Positions 18,642 through 26,927 of a stretch of 63,086 nucleotides of DNA are shown in pieces. The notes under the pieces were generated by a model that had not been told where the DNA came from, did no database searches, and worked only from the letters and a program-made list of their open reading frames with translations. Origin of the DNA: Planctomycetaceae bacterium UBA2671 (GTDB lineage Bacteria > Planctomycetota > Planctomycetia > Planctomycetales > Planctomycetaceae); the NCBI GenBank assembly GCA_002359185.1, contig DEML01000127.1, forward strand, positions 1-63,086, in the 5' to 3' direction. A program made the translations under genes and the position numbers. Numbering within the stretch: the first letter of the stretch is position 1; every line of letters begins with the position of its first letter.

Positions 18642-19400
18642 ATGAAAATTACGTTTGCAGGTTCCCAGAACCAGGAGTCGAAGAGACATTATGCAGCGAC
18701 TTATCTGATCGATGAGATTCTGGCTGTTGATGCAGGAACTCTGGGGCTGATCAATCTGGATACCCAAAAGCAAATCCGACATGTACTGCTCAGTCATGCT
18801 CATGCTGATCACATTGCAACATTGCCAATCTTTCTCGATAATGTCTATCAATCCTGTGAACAATGTCCGCAGGTTCATGCTCATCCTGATGTTCTCACTG
18901 CTCTGAGGACTCACGTGTTTAACGGTTGTCTCTGGCCTGATATTGAAAAAATTGCCCGGGAAGAATCGCCGGTTGTACAATTCCATGAACTGCAGGATCA
19001 GCAAACATTCAAAATTGAGCAATACGAAATTACGCCCGTGCTATTGAATCATGGAGTGACGACATTGGGATTTCTCATTGATGATGGAATCTCTGCACTG
19101 GCAATTGTTTCCGATACTTCTCCCACAGAAAGCATCTGGAACGTTGTCTCAAAAGTAGAGAGGTTGAAAGCTGTGATTCTGGAAGCATCGTTTCCCAATT
19201 CGTTGGATTGGCTGGCGAATAAGTCAATGCATCTGACTCCAGCAATGTTGAAGCTGGAACTTAAGAAGTTGCCCCGGAACGTGACCGTGATTGCAACTCA
19301 TCTGAAGCCAGCCTATCACGATGAAATTGTCGAAGAACTGAGGCAACTGCATGATCCATTTCTGAGTATTGGCGAACCAGGGCAGGTTTATGAATTCTGA
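18642..19400 (+). CDS. Metallo-beta-lactamase fold phosphodiesterase, class II cyclic-nucleotide type
   Basis: A 252-residue cytoplasmic metallohydrolase. The HxHxDH zinc motif is at residues 52-57 (LLSHAHADHIATLPIFLDN), a close match to class II cAMP phosphodiesterases (HTHxDHxxG). LLNHGVTTLGFLID and AIVSDTSPTESIW supply later metal-ligand regions, ending with IATHLKPAYHDE. The start at 18642 is preferred because MKITFAG is the usual family beginning and GGGG precedes it; in-frame starts at 18633 and 18612 (TTG) exist. The gene overlaps the following FHA-cyclase gene by 11 nt. Synthesis and breakdown of the same cyclic nucleotide by this pair is therefore likely, though substrate is inferred. 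Confidence 0.8.
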   Translation: MKITFAGSQNQESKRHYAATYLIDEILAVDAGTLGLINLDTQKQIRHVLLSHAHADHIATLPIFLDNVYQSCEQCPQVHAHPDVLTALRTHVFNGCLWPDIEKIAREESPVVQFHELQDQQTFKIEQYEITPVLLNHGVTTLGFLIDDGISALAIVSDTSPTESIWNVVSKVERLKAVILEASFPNSLDWLANKSMHLTPAMLKLELKKLPRNVTVIATHLKPAYHDEIVEELRQLHDPFLSIGEPGQVYEF

Positions 19401-21252
19401 AGAACATCCCCTCGAATCGATCAAGTTGATAGTCACAATTTCTTCGGAGACGGGCACGGCGGATTTTCAGAAGGAACTCTCAGAAGGAGAATCTGTAACC
19501 GTCGGACGAGCCAGTGAATGTGATTGGGTTATCGACTGGGATACGACGATTTCCAGAAAGCATGCCATCTTCAAAATGGAGAAAGGCCAGTTCGTCGCCA
19601 ATTTAGTGCCACAGGCACGCAATCCCATTCTCTACAATGATCTGAAGCTACGGGATATTTCGCTGAATCCTGGTCAGTCTTTCCGAATTGGCTATTCAAA
19701 GATTCAAATCGAAAGAAAGAAGTCGGCATTACAGACTATAACAAAGACTATTGAATATGAGCCCCTGTTTTCTGAGAGATCTTCCTCAGAATCTCAGTCA
19801 TTTTCTTCACTCGATCTGAAGCAAATTCCGTTCTCTCATAGTGAGAGACAATTAGAGATGCTATCCCGGCTTCCGGAGATTATTTCGACTTCTCAATCCG
19901 ATGATGAGTTTGGAGAGCGGATTTCAAACATGTTGCTGCAAGCCATGCCGAAGTCAACAGCAGTGGCGGTTGCAAAGTTTGATGTGACTGCACTTCCACC
20001 AGATGAAACAATGATCGATCAGTTTCCAAAGCCGGAAATTCTACGCGTAATTCATCGTAAAAATTATCCCGGTCGTTTTATTCCGAGTCGTCGAGTGATC
20101 CTACAGGCGTTACGACAAAACTCCAGTGTCGTTCACGTACTTGAAGATGAGAACGATGCAGGCGAAGTGACAATGTCGGATGGATTAAACTGGGCATTTT
20201 GCAGTCCCATTGGCGGAGAGTCTTCACGAGGTTGGTGTTTGTATGTCGCGGGGCAGGGAACAGAGACCAGGAAAACATTTATTACGGAAAAGGATTTGAC
20301 GGGTGACCTCAGATTTACAGAACTGGTCGCTCAATTCATCGGAGCGATTCGTCAGGTGAGATTGTTGCAACAGCAGAGAAGTCAACTGAGTCTGTTCTTT
20401 TCGCCGAACGTCATTGAGAAGTTGACAGCCACGAACAGTCGTCAGGCCCTCGAACCAGCCGAGCGGGACATTACCGTTATGTTTTGTGATGTCCGTGGAT
20501 TTTCTGAGAAATCGGAAGAGTTAGACGAAAATCTACCATTTTTGTTGAAGGGGATGAGTTCAGCGCTGGATGTGATGGCTGGAAGCATTCTGGAATACGA
20601 TGGAGCGATCGCCGATTTTCAGGGAGACGCTGCACTTGGGTTCTGGGGCTGGCCTGAAGTTTCGGATCCTCCAGCGTTATCGGCTTGTCTGGCTGCGTTG
20701 AAGATCTCTCAAACATTTAAAATCGCATCTCTTGAACGAGAGCATTTATTAAATGCATATTCGGTGGGGATTGGGATTGCTCATGGCAGGGGGTTAGCCG
20801 GTCATGTTGGTACGAACTATCAGGCTAAAATCGGTGTGTTTGGACCGATTGTCAATCTGGGATCCCGGCTGGATGGTCTCACCAAAATATTTGGAGTTTC
20901 GATTTGTACTGACGAAACCACTGCTCAATTCGTAAAACCTTATCTCGACCCTGAAATGGGACGTTTCAGAAAGTTAGGGCGCGTTTATCCAAAGGGCATG
21001 CGAACTACGGTGAATGTCTACGGATTGATTCCCAAAGAAGAATGGGATCCTGAATTGACAGAGGAGCGTATCAGGATTTATGAATCTGCCCTGGAGGCTT
21101 TGATCGCAGGTCAGTGGGAGATGAGCCGGAAACTGCTCGATCAGATGCCGAAAACTGATCGACCAACGTTGTATTTGAAACGATATCTTTCCGCACAGCA
21201 ATACACTCCACCTGCAGACTGGGATGGAGCAATTCGACTGAAGTCGAAATGA
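19390..21252 (+). CDS. FHA-domain class III adenylate/guanylate cyclase
   Basis: A 620-residue soluble protein. An FHA domain (residues about 30-105) shows VTVGRASECDWVIDWDTTIS and SRKH (55-58), the phosphothreonine-binding pattern. A GAF-like region occupies roughly residues 140-320. The class III cyclase domain starts near 355: metal Asp367 in VMFCDVRGFSEKSEE and Asp413 in FQGDAALGFWG, 46 residues apart as expected. A short helical tail follows. The ATG at 19390 overlaps the phosphodiesterase stop, with a GGGCAGG ribosome site; an in-frame start at 19369 has no such support. Whether ATP or GTP is used cannot be decided here. An FHA input suggests control by a Thr kinase. Confidence 0.88.
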   Translation: MNSEEHPLESIKLIVTISSETGTADFQKELSEGESVTVGRASECDWVIDWDTTISRKHAIFKMEKGQFVANLVPQARNPILYNDLKLRDISLNPGQSFRIGYSKIQIERKKSALQTITKTIEYEPLFSERSSSESQSFSSLDLKQIPFSHSERQLEMLSRLPEIISTSQSDDEFGERISNMLLQAMPKSTAVAVAKFDVTALPPDETMIDQFPKPEILRVIHRKNYPGRFIPSRRVILQALRQNSSVVHVLEDENDAGEVTMSDGLNWAFCSPIGGESSRGWCLYVAGQGTETRKTFITEKDLTGDLRFTELVAQFIGAIRQVRLLQQQRSQLSLFFSPNVIEKLTATNSRQALEPAERDITVMFCDVRGFSEKSEELDENLPFLLKGMSSALDVMAGSILEYDGAIADFQGDAALGFWGWPEVSDPPALSACLAALKISQTFKIASLEREHLLNAYSVGIGIAHGRGLAGHVGTNYQAKIGVFGPIVNLGSRLDGLTKIFGVSICTDETTAQFVKPYLDPEMGRFRKLGRVYPKGMRTTVNVYGLIPKEEWDPELTEERIRIYESALEALIAGQWEMSRKLLDQMPKTDRPTLYLKRYLSAQQYTPPADWDGAIRLKSK

Positions 21253-21306
21253 GAATTCATTGGAATTTGCGATACGCTGGCCAATTGGAATATGTATGTC
21301 TTTTGT

Positions 21307-24231
21307 TTATTCAAGCAAAGGATCCAGATACATTCTTACCGCATCATAATCGGGGCGGATTTTCAGGGCGGCTTGATATTCCTGGATGGCTTCAGGCATT
21401 AAGCCAAGATAGTGGCATGTCATGCCCAGATAAAATCGAGTGGCTGCGTCGGCTGGGATGCGGTTAGCTGTTCGCCGGAGAATCTGCTGGGCTTCTGCAT
21501 ACTTGCCCTGTGAGAGAAGGACAAGACCTTCAGTTCGATCGATTCGCGGATCGTGAGGAGTTTCAGTACGTGCATCACTTAAGAGTTTCATCGCATTTGC
21601 ATACTCGCCTTGATTTGCCAGTTCGCGGGCAGATTGTTCATACGGCGGAATGTTGAACTCATATTGATCAGGGACTGGTTGATCGGCATCAAAATGTGGT
21701 GTCTTGCAGGATTGTAAATCTTGTCGTTGAGTTTCGATTCTGGATTCTAAATTCTGAATCCGTTCTGAGGAGAGTTGATGATTGGGGTCAATTTCCATTG
21801 CGATGCGGTAAAACTCCAGAGCGGCTTCGAGTTCTCCATTTTGCTCGTGAACAAATCCTAAATTGTATCTTGGGACGGCTGATTCGGGACGCAGCGCAAC
21901 CGCGGTTGTGAGATAACGAATAGCTTCTGGACTTGCCAGTTGGGGATGGCAGCAGTTCAGGGCAATTCCGAGATAATGATTGACCCAGAATTCATGGGGA
22001 TTGGATCGCTGGGCAATTTTCAGGCAACTAATTGCGTGGTCTCGTTGATCGAGAGAAAACAGGGAGCCACTTAAGAGAATCAAGCTGGAGGCTCTTTGTT
22101 TGCTCAAACTCGATTCTTTAGCCAGATTAATCAATGTCTGCAAATCGTAGTTACGAACTGCGACTCGAAGTTGATCAGCCCAGGGGTGAGGATTGAACTT
22201 CTCCAGAGTGTCTCCCAGCCATTTTGAGGTTTCGCCGCCGCATGTTAAAGAGATGATTTGCTCGACTTGATTGAGAGGGCGAACTTTCAATTGAATAATT
22301 GTACCTGGAGCACGATTCAAATGTTGGTACGCTTGCGTGGGAGTTAGTTCACGAAATGATTTCCAGCTTCCATCCTCGATTAGTATTTCAAGAAGTTCGT
22401 CACCCTTATTGAGGAGTCCACTGGACTCTGCATATCCAAGAGGGACAAGATTTGCCACTGTGCATTGTGCGGGATTAAGTTGAAGATAGATCCCCGGTCC
22501 GACTGGAGATTCATTCATCCAACATTCCAGAGCTTCGACAATATCTGGATGCAGGCATGATGGTGCGTCGGAGAGAATTTCAGCGGCATCGGCCGGTGAG
22601 GTTTTGTCGGGATGGATCCCGAAATCGACAAACAGGTTTTTAAATTGGTTAATGGTATGACTGGAAAGGCTCATACCAGAGTTGACATTTTCCGACTCTA
22701 AGGAAATCGGCTGATTACGAGCCCGATCAATTTCATTAACCAACTGCACGGCTCGCTGGGATTGGCCATTTCTTTTTAATGCCTGATTATTGAGAGCGAT
22801 CAGTTCGGTTAACTGAGGTGTTTCGTTGAGTAGATTCTGAGCCTGTTCGAGAGCCGATTGTGCACTCTGTAGATGAGCGTGAATGTTTTTGCGGTTGTGT
22901 TCTGCATTCTCCATGTGGGAGTTGGCTTTGATGTGCAAAGCTTTGACTTCTTCTGCGATACGTGAAATTCGGGCAGATTCAATCTGGTATTCCTGCAGTT
23001 TTACGGAGCCGACAGTTACGCCAGCCAGTAGAATTGTCAGGCAGACAATTGTGGAGGCAATCACGGCGGTGGCGTTTCTGCGAATGAACTTTTTGAGCCG
23101 ATAGGACAAAGCAGGGGCGACTGCTTTGACGGGCTTCATCTCAAGATACCGCTCCAGGTCATCAGCTAAGTCGTAGGCGTTGGCGTAGCGTTCGCGACGA
23201 TCGGGTTGAATTGACCGAAGGATAATCCAGTCCAGATCAGACGGCAGGCGCAGCAGTTGAGAATGACTGAGATTTAACTGATGTGCAATCTGCAATTGCT
23301 GGTCTCGATTGAACTTGCGAAGCCTCGATCGAGGGCGTTCGGGTTCGAGCGATGCAGCCAGTTTGAGGGCAACAATCAAACTGTTCGGTTTATAATGCTT
23401 ATAGTCGACAGGAGTCGTGTCCGTGATCAATTCATAAAGAGTTGCCCCGATTGCGAACACATCCGTACGGGAATCGATCGGTCGGGCCAGGGCCTGTTCA
23501 GGGCTCATATACGCAGGTGTGCCGATTACTTCTCCATCGCATGTTTTTAAGAGTGATTCAGCTGTTTCTTCGTCTAGAATTTTCGCAATTCCGAAATCAA
23601 TAATCTTGATCACCGGCTGCAGGTCGCCATCAGCGACTAGAATGTTGTCCGGTTTGAGATCACGATGGATGATTCCCTTGCCATGGGCGTGATGCAAAGC
23701 ATGACAAATTCGCGTCACCAGTTTGAGTCGCTCGGAAATAGGTAGTCGACGGACATTACAGTACTGTGTGATGGGCAAACCGTTGCAGAGTTCCATGATG
23801 AAATACGGATCGCCGGCAGGCGTCGTTCCTGCATCGTACACCTGAGCGATTTCCGGATTCACCAGTTGAGCCAGCGTTTGTTTTTCCTGATTGAAGCGAC
23901 TGAGGATATGCGGATTCGCATCACTGTTTTTGATGACTTTCATCGCAACAGTTCGCTTGACAGGAGCAAGTTGTCGGGCTCGATAGACGGTTCCCATTCC
24001 CCCGGAGCCGATTTTGGCCTCAACGATGTAATTTCCGAGTCGCTGACCCACCAGAGAGTGAACACTGGTTTGCTGCCGTCGCCCCCCGGCTTTCGTTGCA
24101 TTTTCTTCGTATTTTTCAGTTTCCCGAGGAGACTGTTTGAGCTCACGACGATCGATATGCGGGAGTCGGTCGAGTTGAGTATCGAGGTTAATTACTTTCT
24201 GTGAGTTCTCTTGCGGATCAGATTGTAACAC
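21307..24231 (-). CDS. Transmembrane Ser/Thr protein kinase with PDZ-like and TPR domains
   Basis: A 974-residue Hanks-type kinase (GTG start). Kinase motifs are GSGGMGTVYRA (75 on), VAMKVI with Lys98, IIHRDLKPDN (189-191 HRD), IDFGIAK (212-214) and GTPAYMSPEQ. A membrane helix lies at about 387-409. The extracytoplasmic part has a coiled-coil stretch, a PDZ-like region near 580-655 (VANLVPLGYAESSGLLNKGD) and TPR repeats from about 750 to the end. The GTG at 24231 overlaps the end of the FHA-GGDEF gene by 14 nt and has GAGGGG 7 nt upstream, so I prefer it over the longer ATG forms at 24270 and 24396. It is convergent with the FHA-cyclase gene. It could phosphorylate FHA-linked partners. Confidence 0.9.
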   Translation of the reverse strand: MLQSDPQENSQKVINLDTQLDRLPHIDRRELKQSPRETEKYEENATKAGGRRQQTSVHSLVGQRLGNYIVEAKIGSGGMGTVYRARQLAPVKRTVAMKVIKNSDANPHILSRFNQEKQTLAQLVNPEIAQVYDAGTTPAGDPYFIMELCNGLPITQYCNVRRLPISERLKLVTRICHALHHAHGKGIIHRDLKPDNILVADGDLQPVIKIIDFGIAKILDEETAESLLKTCDGEVIGTPAYMSPEQALARPIDSRTDVFAIGATLYELITDTTPVDYKHYKPNSLIVALKLAASLEPERPRSRLRKFNRDQQLQIAHQLNLSHSQLLRLPSDLDWIILRSIQPDRRERYANAYDLADDLERYLEMKPVKAVAPALSYRLKKFIRRNATAVIASTIVCLTILLAGVTVGSVKLQEYQIESARISRIAEEVKALHIKANSHMENAEHNRKNIHAHLQSAQSALEQAQNLLNETPQLTELIALNNQALKRNGQSQRAVQLVNEIDRARNQPISLESENVNSGMSLSSHTINQFKNLFVDFGIHPDKTSPADAAEILSDAPSCLHPDIVEALECWMNESPVGPGIYLQLNPAQCTVANLVPLGYAESSGLLNKGDELLEILIEDGSWKSFRELTPTQAYQHLNRAPGTIIQLKVRPLNQVEQIISLTCGGETSKWLGDTLEKFNPHPWADQLRVAVRNYDLQTLINLAKESSLSKQRASSLILLSGSLFSLDQRDHAISCLKIAQRSNPHEFWVNHYLGIALNCCHPQLASPEAIRYLTTAVALRPESAVPRYNLGFVHEQNGELEAALEFYRIAMEIDPNHQLSSERIQNLESRIETQRQDLQSCKTPHFDADQPVPDQYEFNIPPYEQSARELANQGEYANAMKLLSDARTETPHDPRIDRTEGLVLLSQGKYAEAQQILRRTANRIPADAATRFYLGMTCHYLGLMPEAIQEYQAALKIRPDYDAVRMYLDPLLE

Positions 24232-25111
24232 GATTCCGCCCCTCGTTCTTGGAGCGATACAGTTTTGCATCCGCCACGGCAATGAGATCAATATCCGGCT
24301 GGAAGGTATCCTGACTGAGAGATTGTAAGTTAGAGACTCCCAGGCTGATCGTAACTGTGAATGCGTCAGCTTCGCTAGAAAATTGTGTTTCTGCAATTTC
24401 CGATCGACAGCGTTCTGCGATTACAGTGACCTGCTCGACATTGAGCTCAGGAATCAACAATGCAAATTCTTCTCCGCCGTATCGTGCGAAGGTGACATGA
24501 GACTCAATCACGTTCCGTATCCGTTGAGAAACCTCGCGAAGGACCTGATCTCCAGCAAGATGACCGTAGGTGTCATTGATTGATTTGAAGTGATCGATGT
24601 CGAACATAATCAGCGAAAGTGGCCGATTGGTGTTGATTGATCGCAAGGTTTCGCGCTTGAGGATGTCCAGAAAGGCGCGCTTGTTGGTGGCTCGAGTCAA
24701 CCCATCCTGAGTCATCATATCGTAGACGGCTTCGTAGTACTGAGCTTCGGTTTCATCGTTGGAGAGCAACTTGAAGATGTATGATCCAACAGTAATACGA
24801 TCTCCCGGACGAATTTCAGCGTTTTGAATCTCTTCCCCGTTTAAAAATGTCCCATTCGTGCTGCCCAGGTCTTGCAGATAACAGGCCCCATCGCGGAATG
24901 TGATACAGGCATGTTCACGGGAGATGGAATCATCATGCAGGATGTAATCAGCTGCATCTCCTCGACCTATTTTCAAGCCGCTTACTGGAATGTCGATCAG
25001 CCCGGTATTGATTTGAACGGGATGAATTTGAAGCAATTTTCCAGGACCGTTCGATTTGAGAACGGGCGGATTATTCTTACTTGAGACGGTTGCTTGCCAG
25101 ATGTTGGTCAT
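24218..25111 (-). CDS. FHA-domain diguanylate cyclase (GGDEF)
   Basis: A 297-residue soluble protein. The FHA domain spans residues about 46-115 (LKIGRGDAADYILHDDSIS, REHACI, LGSTNGTFLNG), a complete phosphothreonine-binding pattern. The GGDEF domain starts near 135 (YDMMTQDGLTRATNKRAF), with MFDIDHFKSINDTYGHLAGD and the active loop ARYGGEEFALLIP (212-216). The inhibitory RxxD site is absent: the positions before ARYGGEEF read ESHVTF. It should make c-di-GMP without classical product inhibition. It is translationally coupled to the downstream kinase gene, suggesting the kinase controls it through FHA binding. Confidence 0.92.
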   Translation of the reverse strand: MTNIWQATVSSKNNPPVLKSNGPGKLLQIHPVQINTGLIDIPVSGLKIGRGDAADYILHDDSISREHACITFRDGACYLQDLGSTNGTFLNGEEIQNAEIRPGDRITVGSYIFKLLSNDETEAQYYEAVYDMMTQDGLTRATNKRAFLDILKRETLRSINTNRPLSLIMFDIDHFKSINDTYGHLAGDQVLREVSQRIRNVIESHVTFARYGGEEFALLIPELNVEQVTVIAERCRSEIAETQFSSEADAFTVTISLGVSNLQSLSQDTFQPDIDLIAVADAKLYRSKNEGRNRVTI

Positions 25112-25392
25112 CTTTGCATTCCAGACAGTTTTATCAATGATAAATTCAGTGGCCTAATGTAGTGTAGGTTACTGATCGTAGCTCGCGTAAGGATTCCCTG
25201 GGAAAGATCTCATGATCAGAACCGTGGATCCGATTGTATCAATTATGCGATCAGTTCAATTCATCGAATTCGATAACGGTCTGAGAGTTCCTGCGAATTG
25301 GTATGGGGGAGTGTGATTTGCGGTCAACAAGAAAATTCTGCAAACTGACATCAAGCTTATTCATACATGTCATTCTCAGGGATCGCTTTTCG

Positions 25393-26862
25393 ATGCGTAT
25401 AAATAAAATCAGGATGTGTCGTGGAGTATTACTTCTTATTGCAATACTTTCCGTAGGGATGGAAGGCAAATATTGTTTTGCTGGTGAAGAACCTCCCAAT
25501 ATTGTATTTATCCTGGTTGACGATTTGTCATGGAGTGATCTTGGCTGTTATGGAAACAAAATCCACGACACTCCCAATATTAATCGACTGGCTCGGGAAG
25601 GGATGCGTTTTACACAGGCTTACGCGCCTGCACCAATTTGTTCTGCTTCCCGCGCTGCAATTATGACGGGAAAGTTTCCAGCGAGATTACAGTTCGAATT
25701 TGTGACAAAAAATTCGGCTGGTCAACAAGACCTGCCGGTTCCGCTGCAGTCACCTCCCTTTACTCTCAACCTGCCATTAAAAGAGCGGACAATTGCTGAA
25801 GTCTTGTCTGCTCAGGAATATGATTCGGGATTCTTTGGAAAGTGGCATATCAGTCAGCACTATGGAGGATATCTGGGCTGGTCCCCGACGCATGGTCCCT
25901 TGCAGCAGGGATTTTCAATGGGAGATGCTGACTTCGGGGCTCATCCTTACAGCTATCGAAAGAGTGAGATTAAAAATCAGATTGTCCCCGCAGGAAAATA
26001 CCCTGTTGATACGTTGACTGAAAAAACAGTCGATTTCATCAACAATCATCGTGACAAACGGTTTTTTCTTTATCTGTCGCATTATTTCGTGCATGATCCG
26101 ATCCACAGTCGCTGTGAGTGGCTGATTGAGAAGTATCGTGCAAAGCTGAAGGGGCAAGGTCCGGATTCCAGAGCATCTTATGGTGCAATGGTCGAAACTT
26201 TGGATCACCTCATTGGTCAACTGCTGCGATCTCTGGATGATGCCGGGATTGCAGACCGTACACTCGTTGTGTTCATGTCGGATAACGGAGGGCATCCCAA
26301 TTACACAACCAACGAACCATTGCGAGGCAGCAAATGGAATTTATACGAAGGGGGAATTCGAGTGCCATTTATTGTGCGATGGCCGGGAGAAGTGACACCC
26401 GATTCGACCTGCGATGCTGTCGTCCATGGTTGTGATTTGCTGCCAACATTTGCTGAGGTCTCTAACAGCATGACACCATCGGGAACATGGGATGGAGTGA
26501 GCTTATTGCCACTGCTTCACAATCCGCAATCAGACTTGGATCGAGTGCAGCCTCTCGTGTGGCACTTCCCTTATTATCATCCCGAGAAGAATTTCGAACA
26601 GTCGCCAATTGAAATTGGAGTTGGAGATTTTACGACCAGTCAGACCCGCCCTCATTCAGCAATCCGACAAGGTGATTTTAAGTTACTTCAGTTTTATGAA
26701 GATGATCGGATTGAGTTGTATAATTTGCTGAAAGATCCCAGTGAGATGAGAAATATCGCTGATGACCATTTGGACTTGTCAGAAAAATTAAAACGTCAGC
26801 TCAACGAGAATCTCTCAAAGCTTGACGCGAGACTTCCAGTAAAATGGAAAAATACCAAATAA
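25393..26862 (+). CDS. Sulfatase (CSASR)
   Basis: A 489-residue exported sulfatase. The ATG at 25393 begins a signal peptide (MCRGVLLLIAILSVGMEG region); an earlier in-frame GTG/ATG at 25303 would add a non-signal leader. Metal DD at residues 43-44 (IVFILVDDLSWSDLGCYGN). Signature PICSASRAAIMTGKFPARLQF (Cys83 as formylglycine). SGFFGKWHISQHYGG and VFMSDNGGHPNYTTN complete the active site. Convergent with the large CxxCH protein gene; nothing of note in the 65-nt gap. Confidence 0.92.
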   Translation: MRINKIRMCRGVLLLIAILSVGMEGKYCFAGEEPPNIVFILVDDLSWSDLGCYGNKIHDTPNINRLAREGMRFTQAYAPAPICSASRAAIMTGKFPARLQFEFVTKNSAGQQDLPVPLQSPPFTLNLPLKERTIAEVLSAQEYDSGFFGKWHISQHYGGYLGWSPTHGPLQQGFSMGDADFGAHPYSYRKSEIKNQIVPAGKYPVDTLTEKTVDFINNHRDKRFFLYLSHYFVHDPIHSRCEWLIEKYRAKLKGQGPDSRASYGAMVETLDHLIGQLLRSLDDAGIADRTLVVFMSDNGGHPNYTTNEPLRGSKWNLYEGGIRVPFIVRWPGEVTPDSTCDAVVHGCDLLPTFAEVSNSMTPSGTWDGVSLLPLLHNPQSDLDRVQPLVWHFPYYHPEKNFEQSPIEIGVGDFTTSQTRPHSAIRQGDFKLLQFYEDDRIELYNLLKDPSEMRNIADDHLDLSEKLKRQLNENLSKLDARLPVKWKNTK

Positions 26863-26927
26863 TATCTCGGCAATAGTTGAAAAGCAGAGTGAGTCTCCAC
26901 ACACAATGCAATTATAAGAACGAGATG

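Noticed and set aside
21307..24396. 1029-residue form of the Ser/Thr kinase
   Set aside because: The extra 55 residues lie inside the FHA-GGDEF coding region, while a GTG with GAGGGG at 24231 explains the start better.
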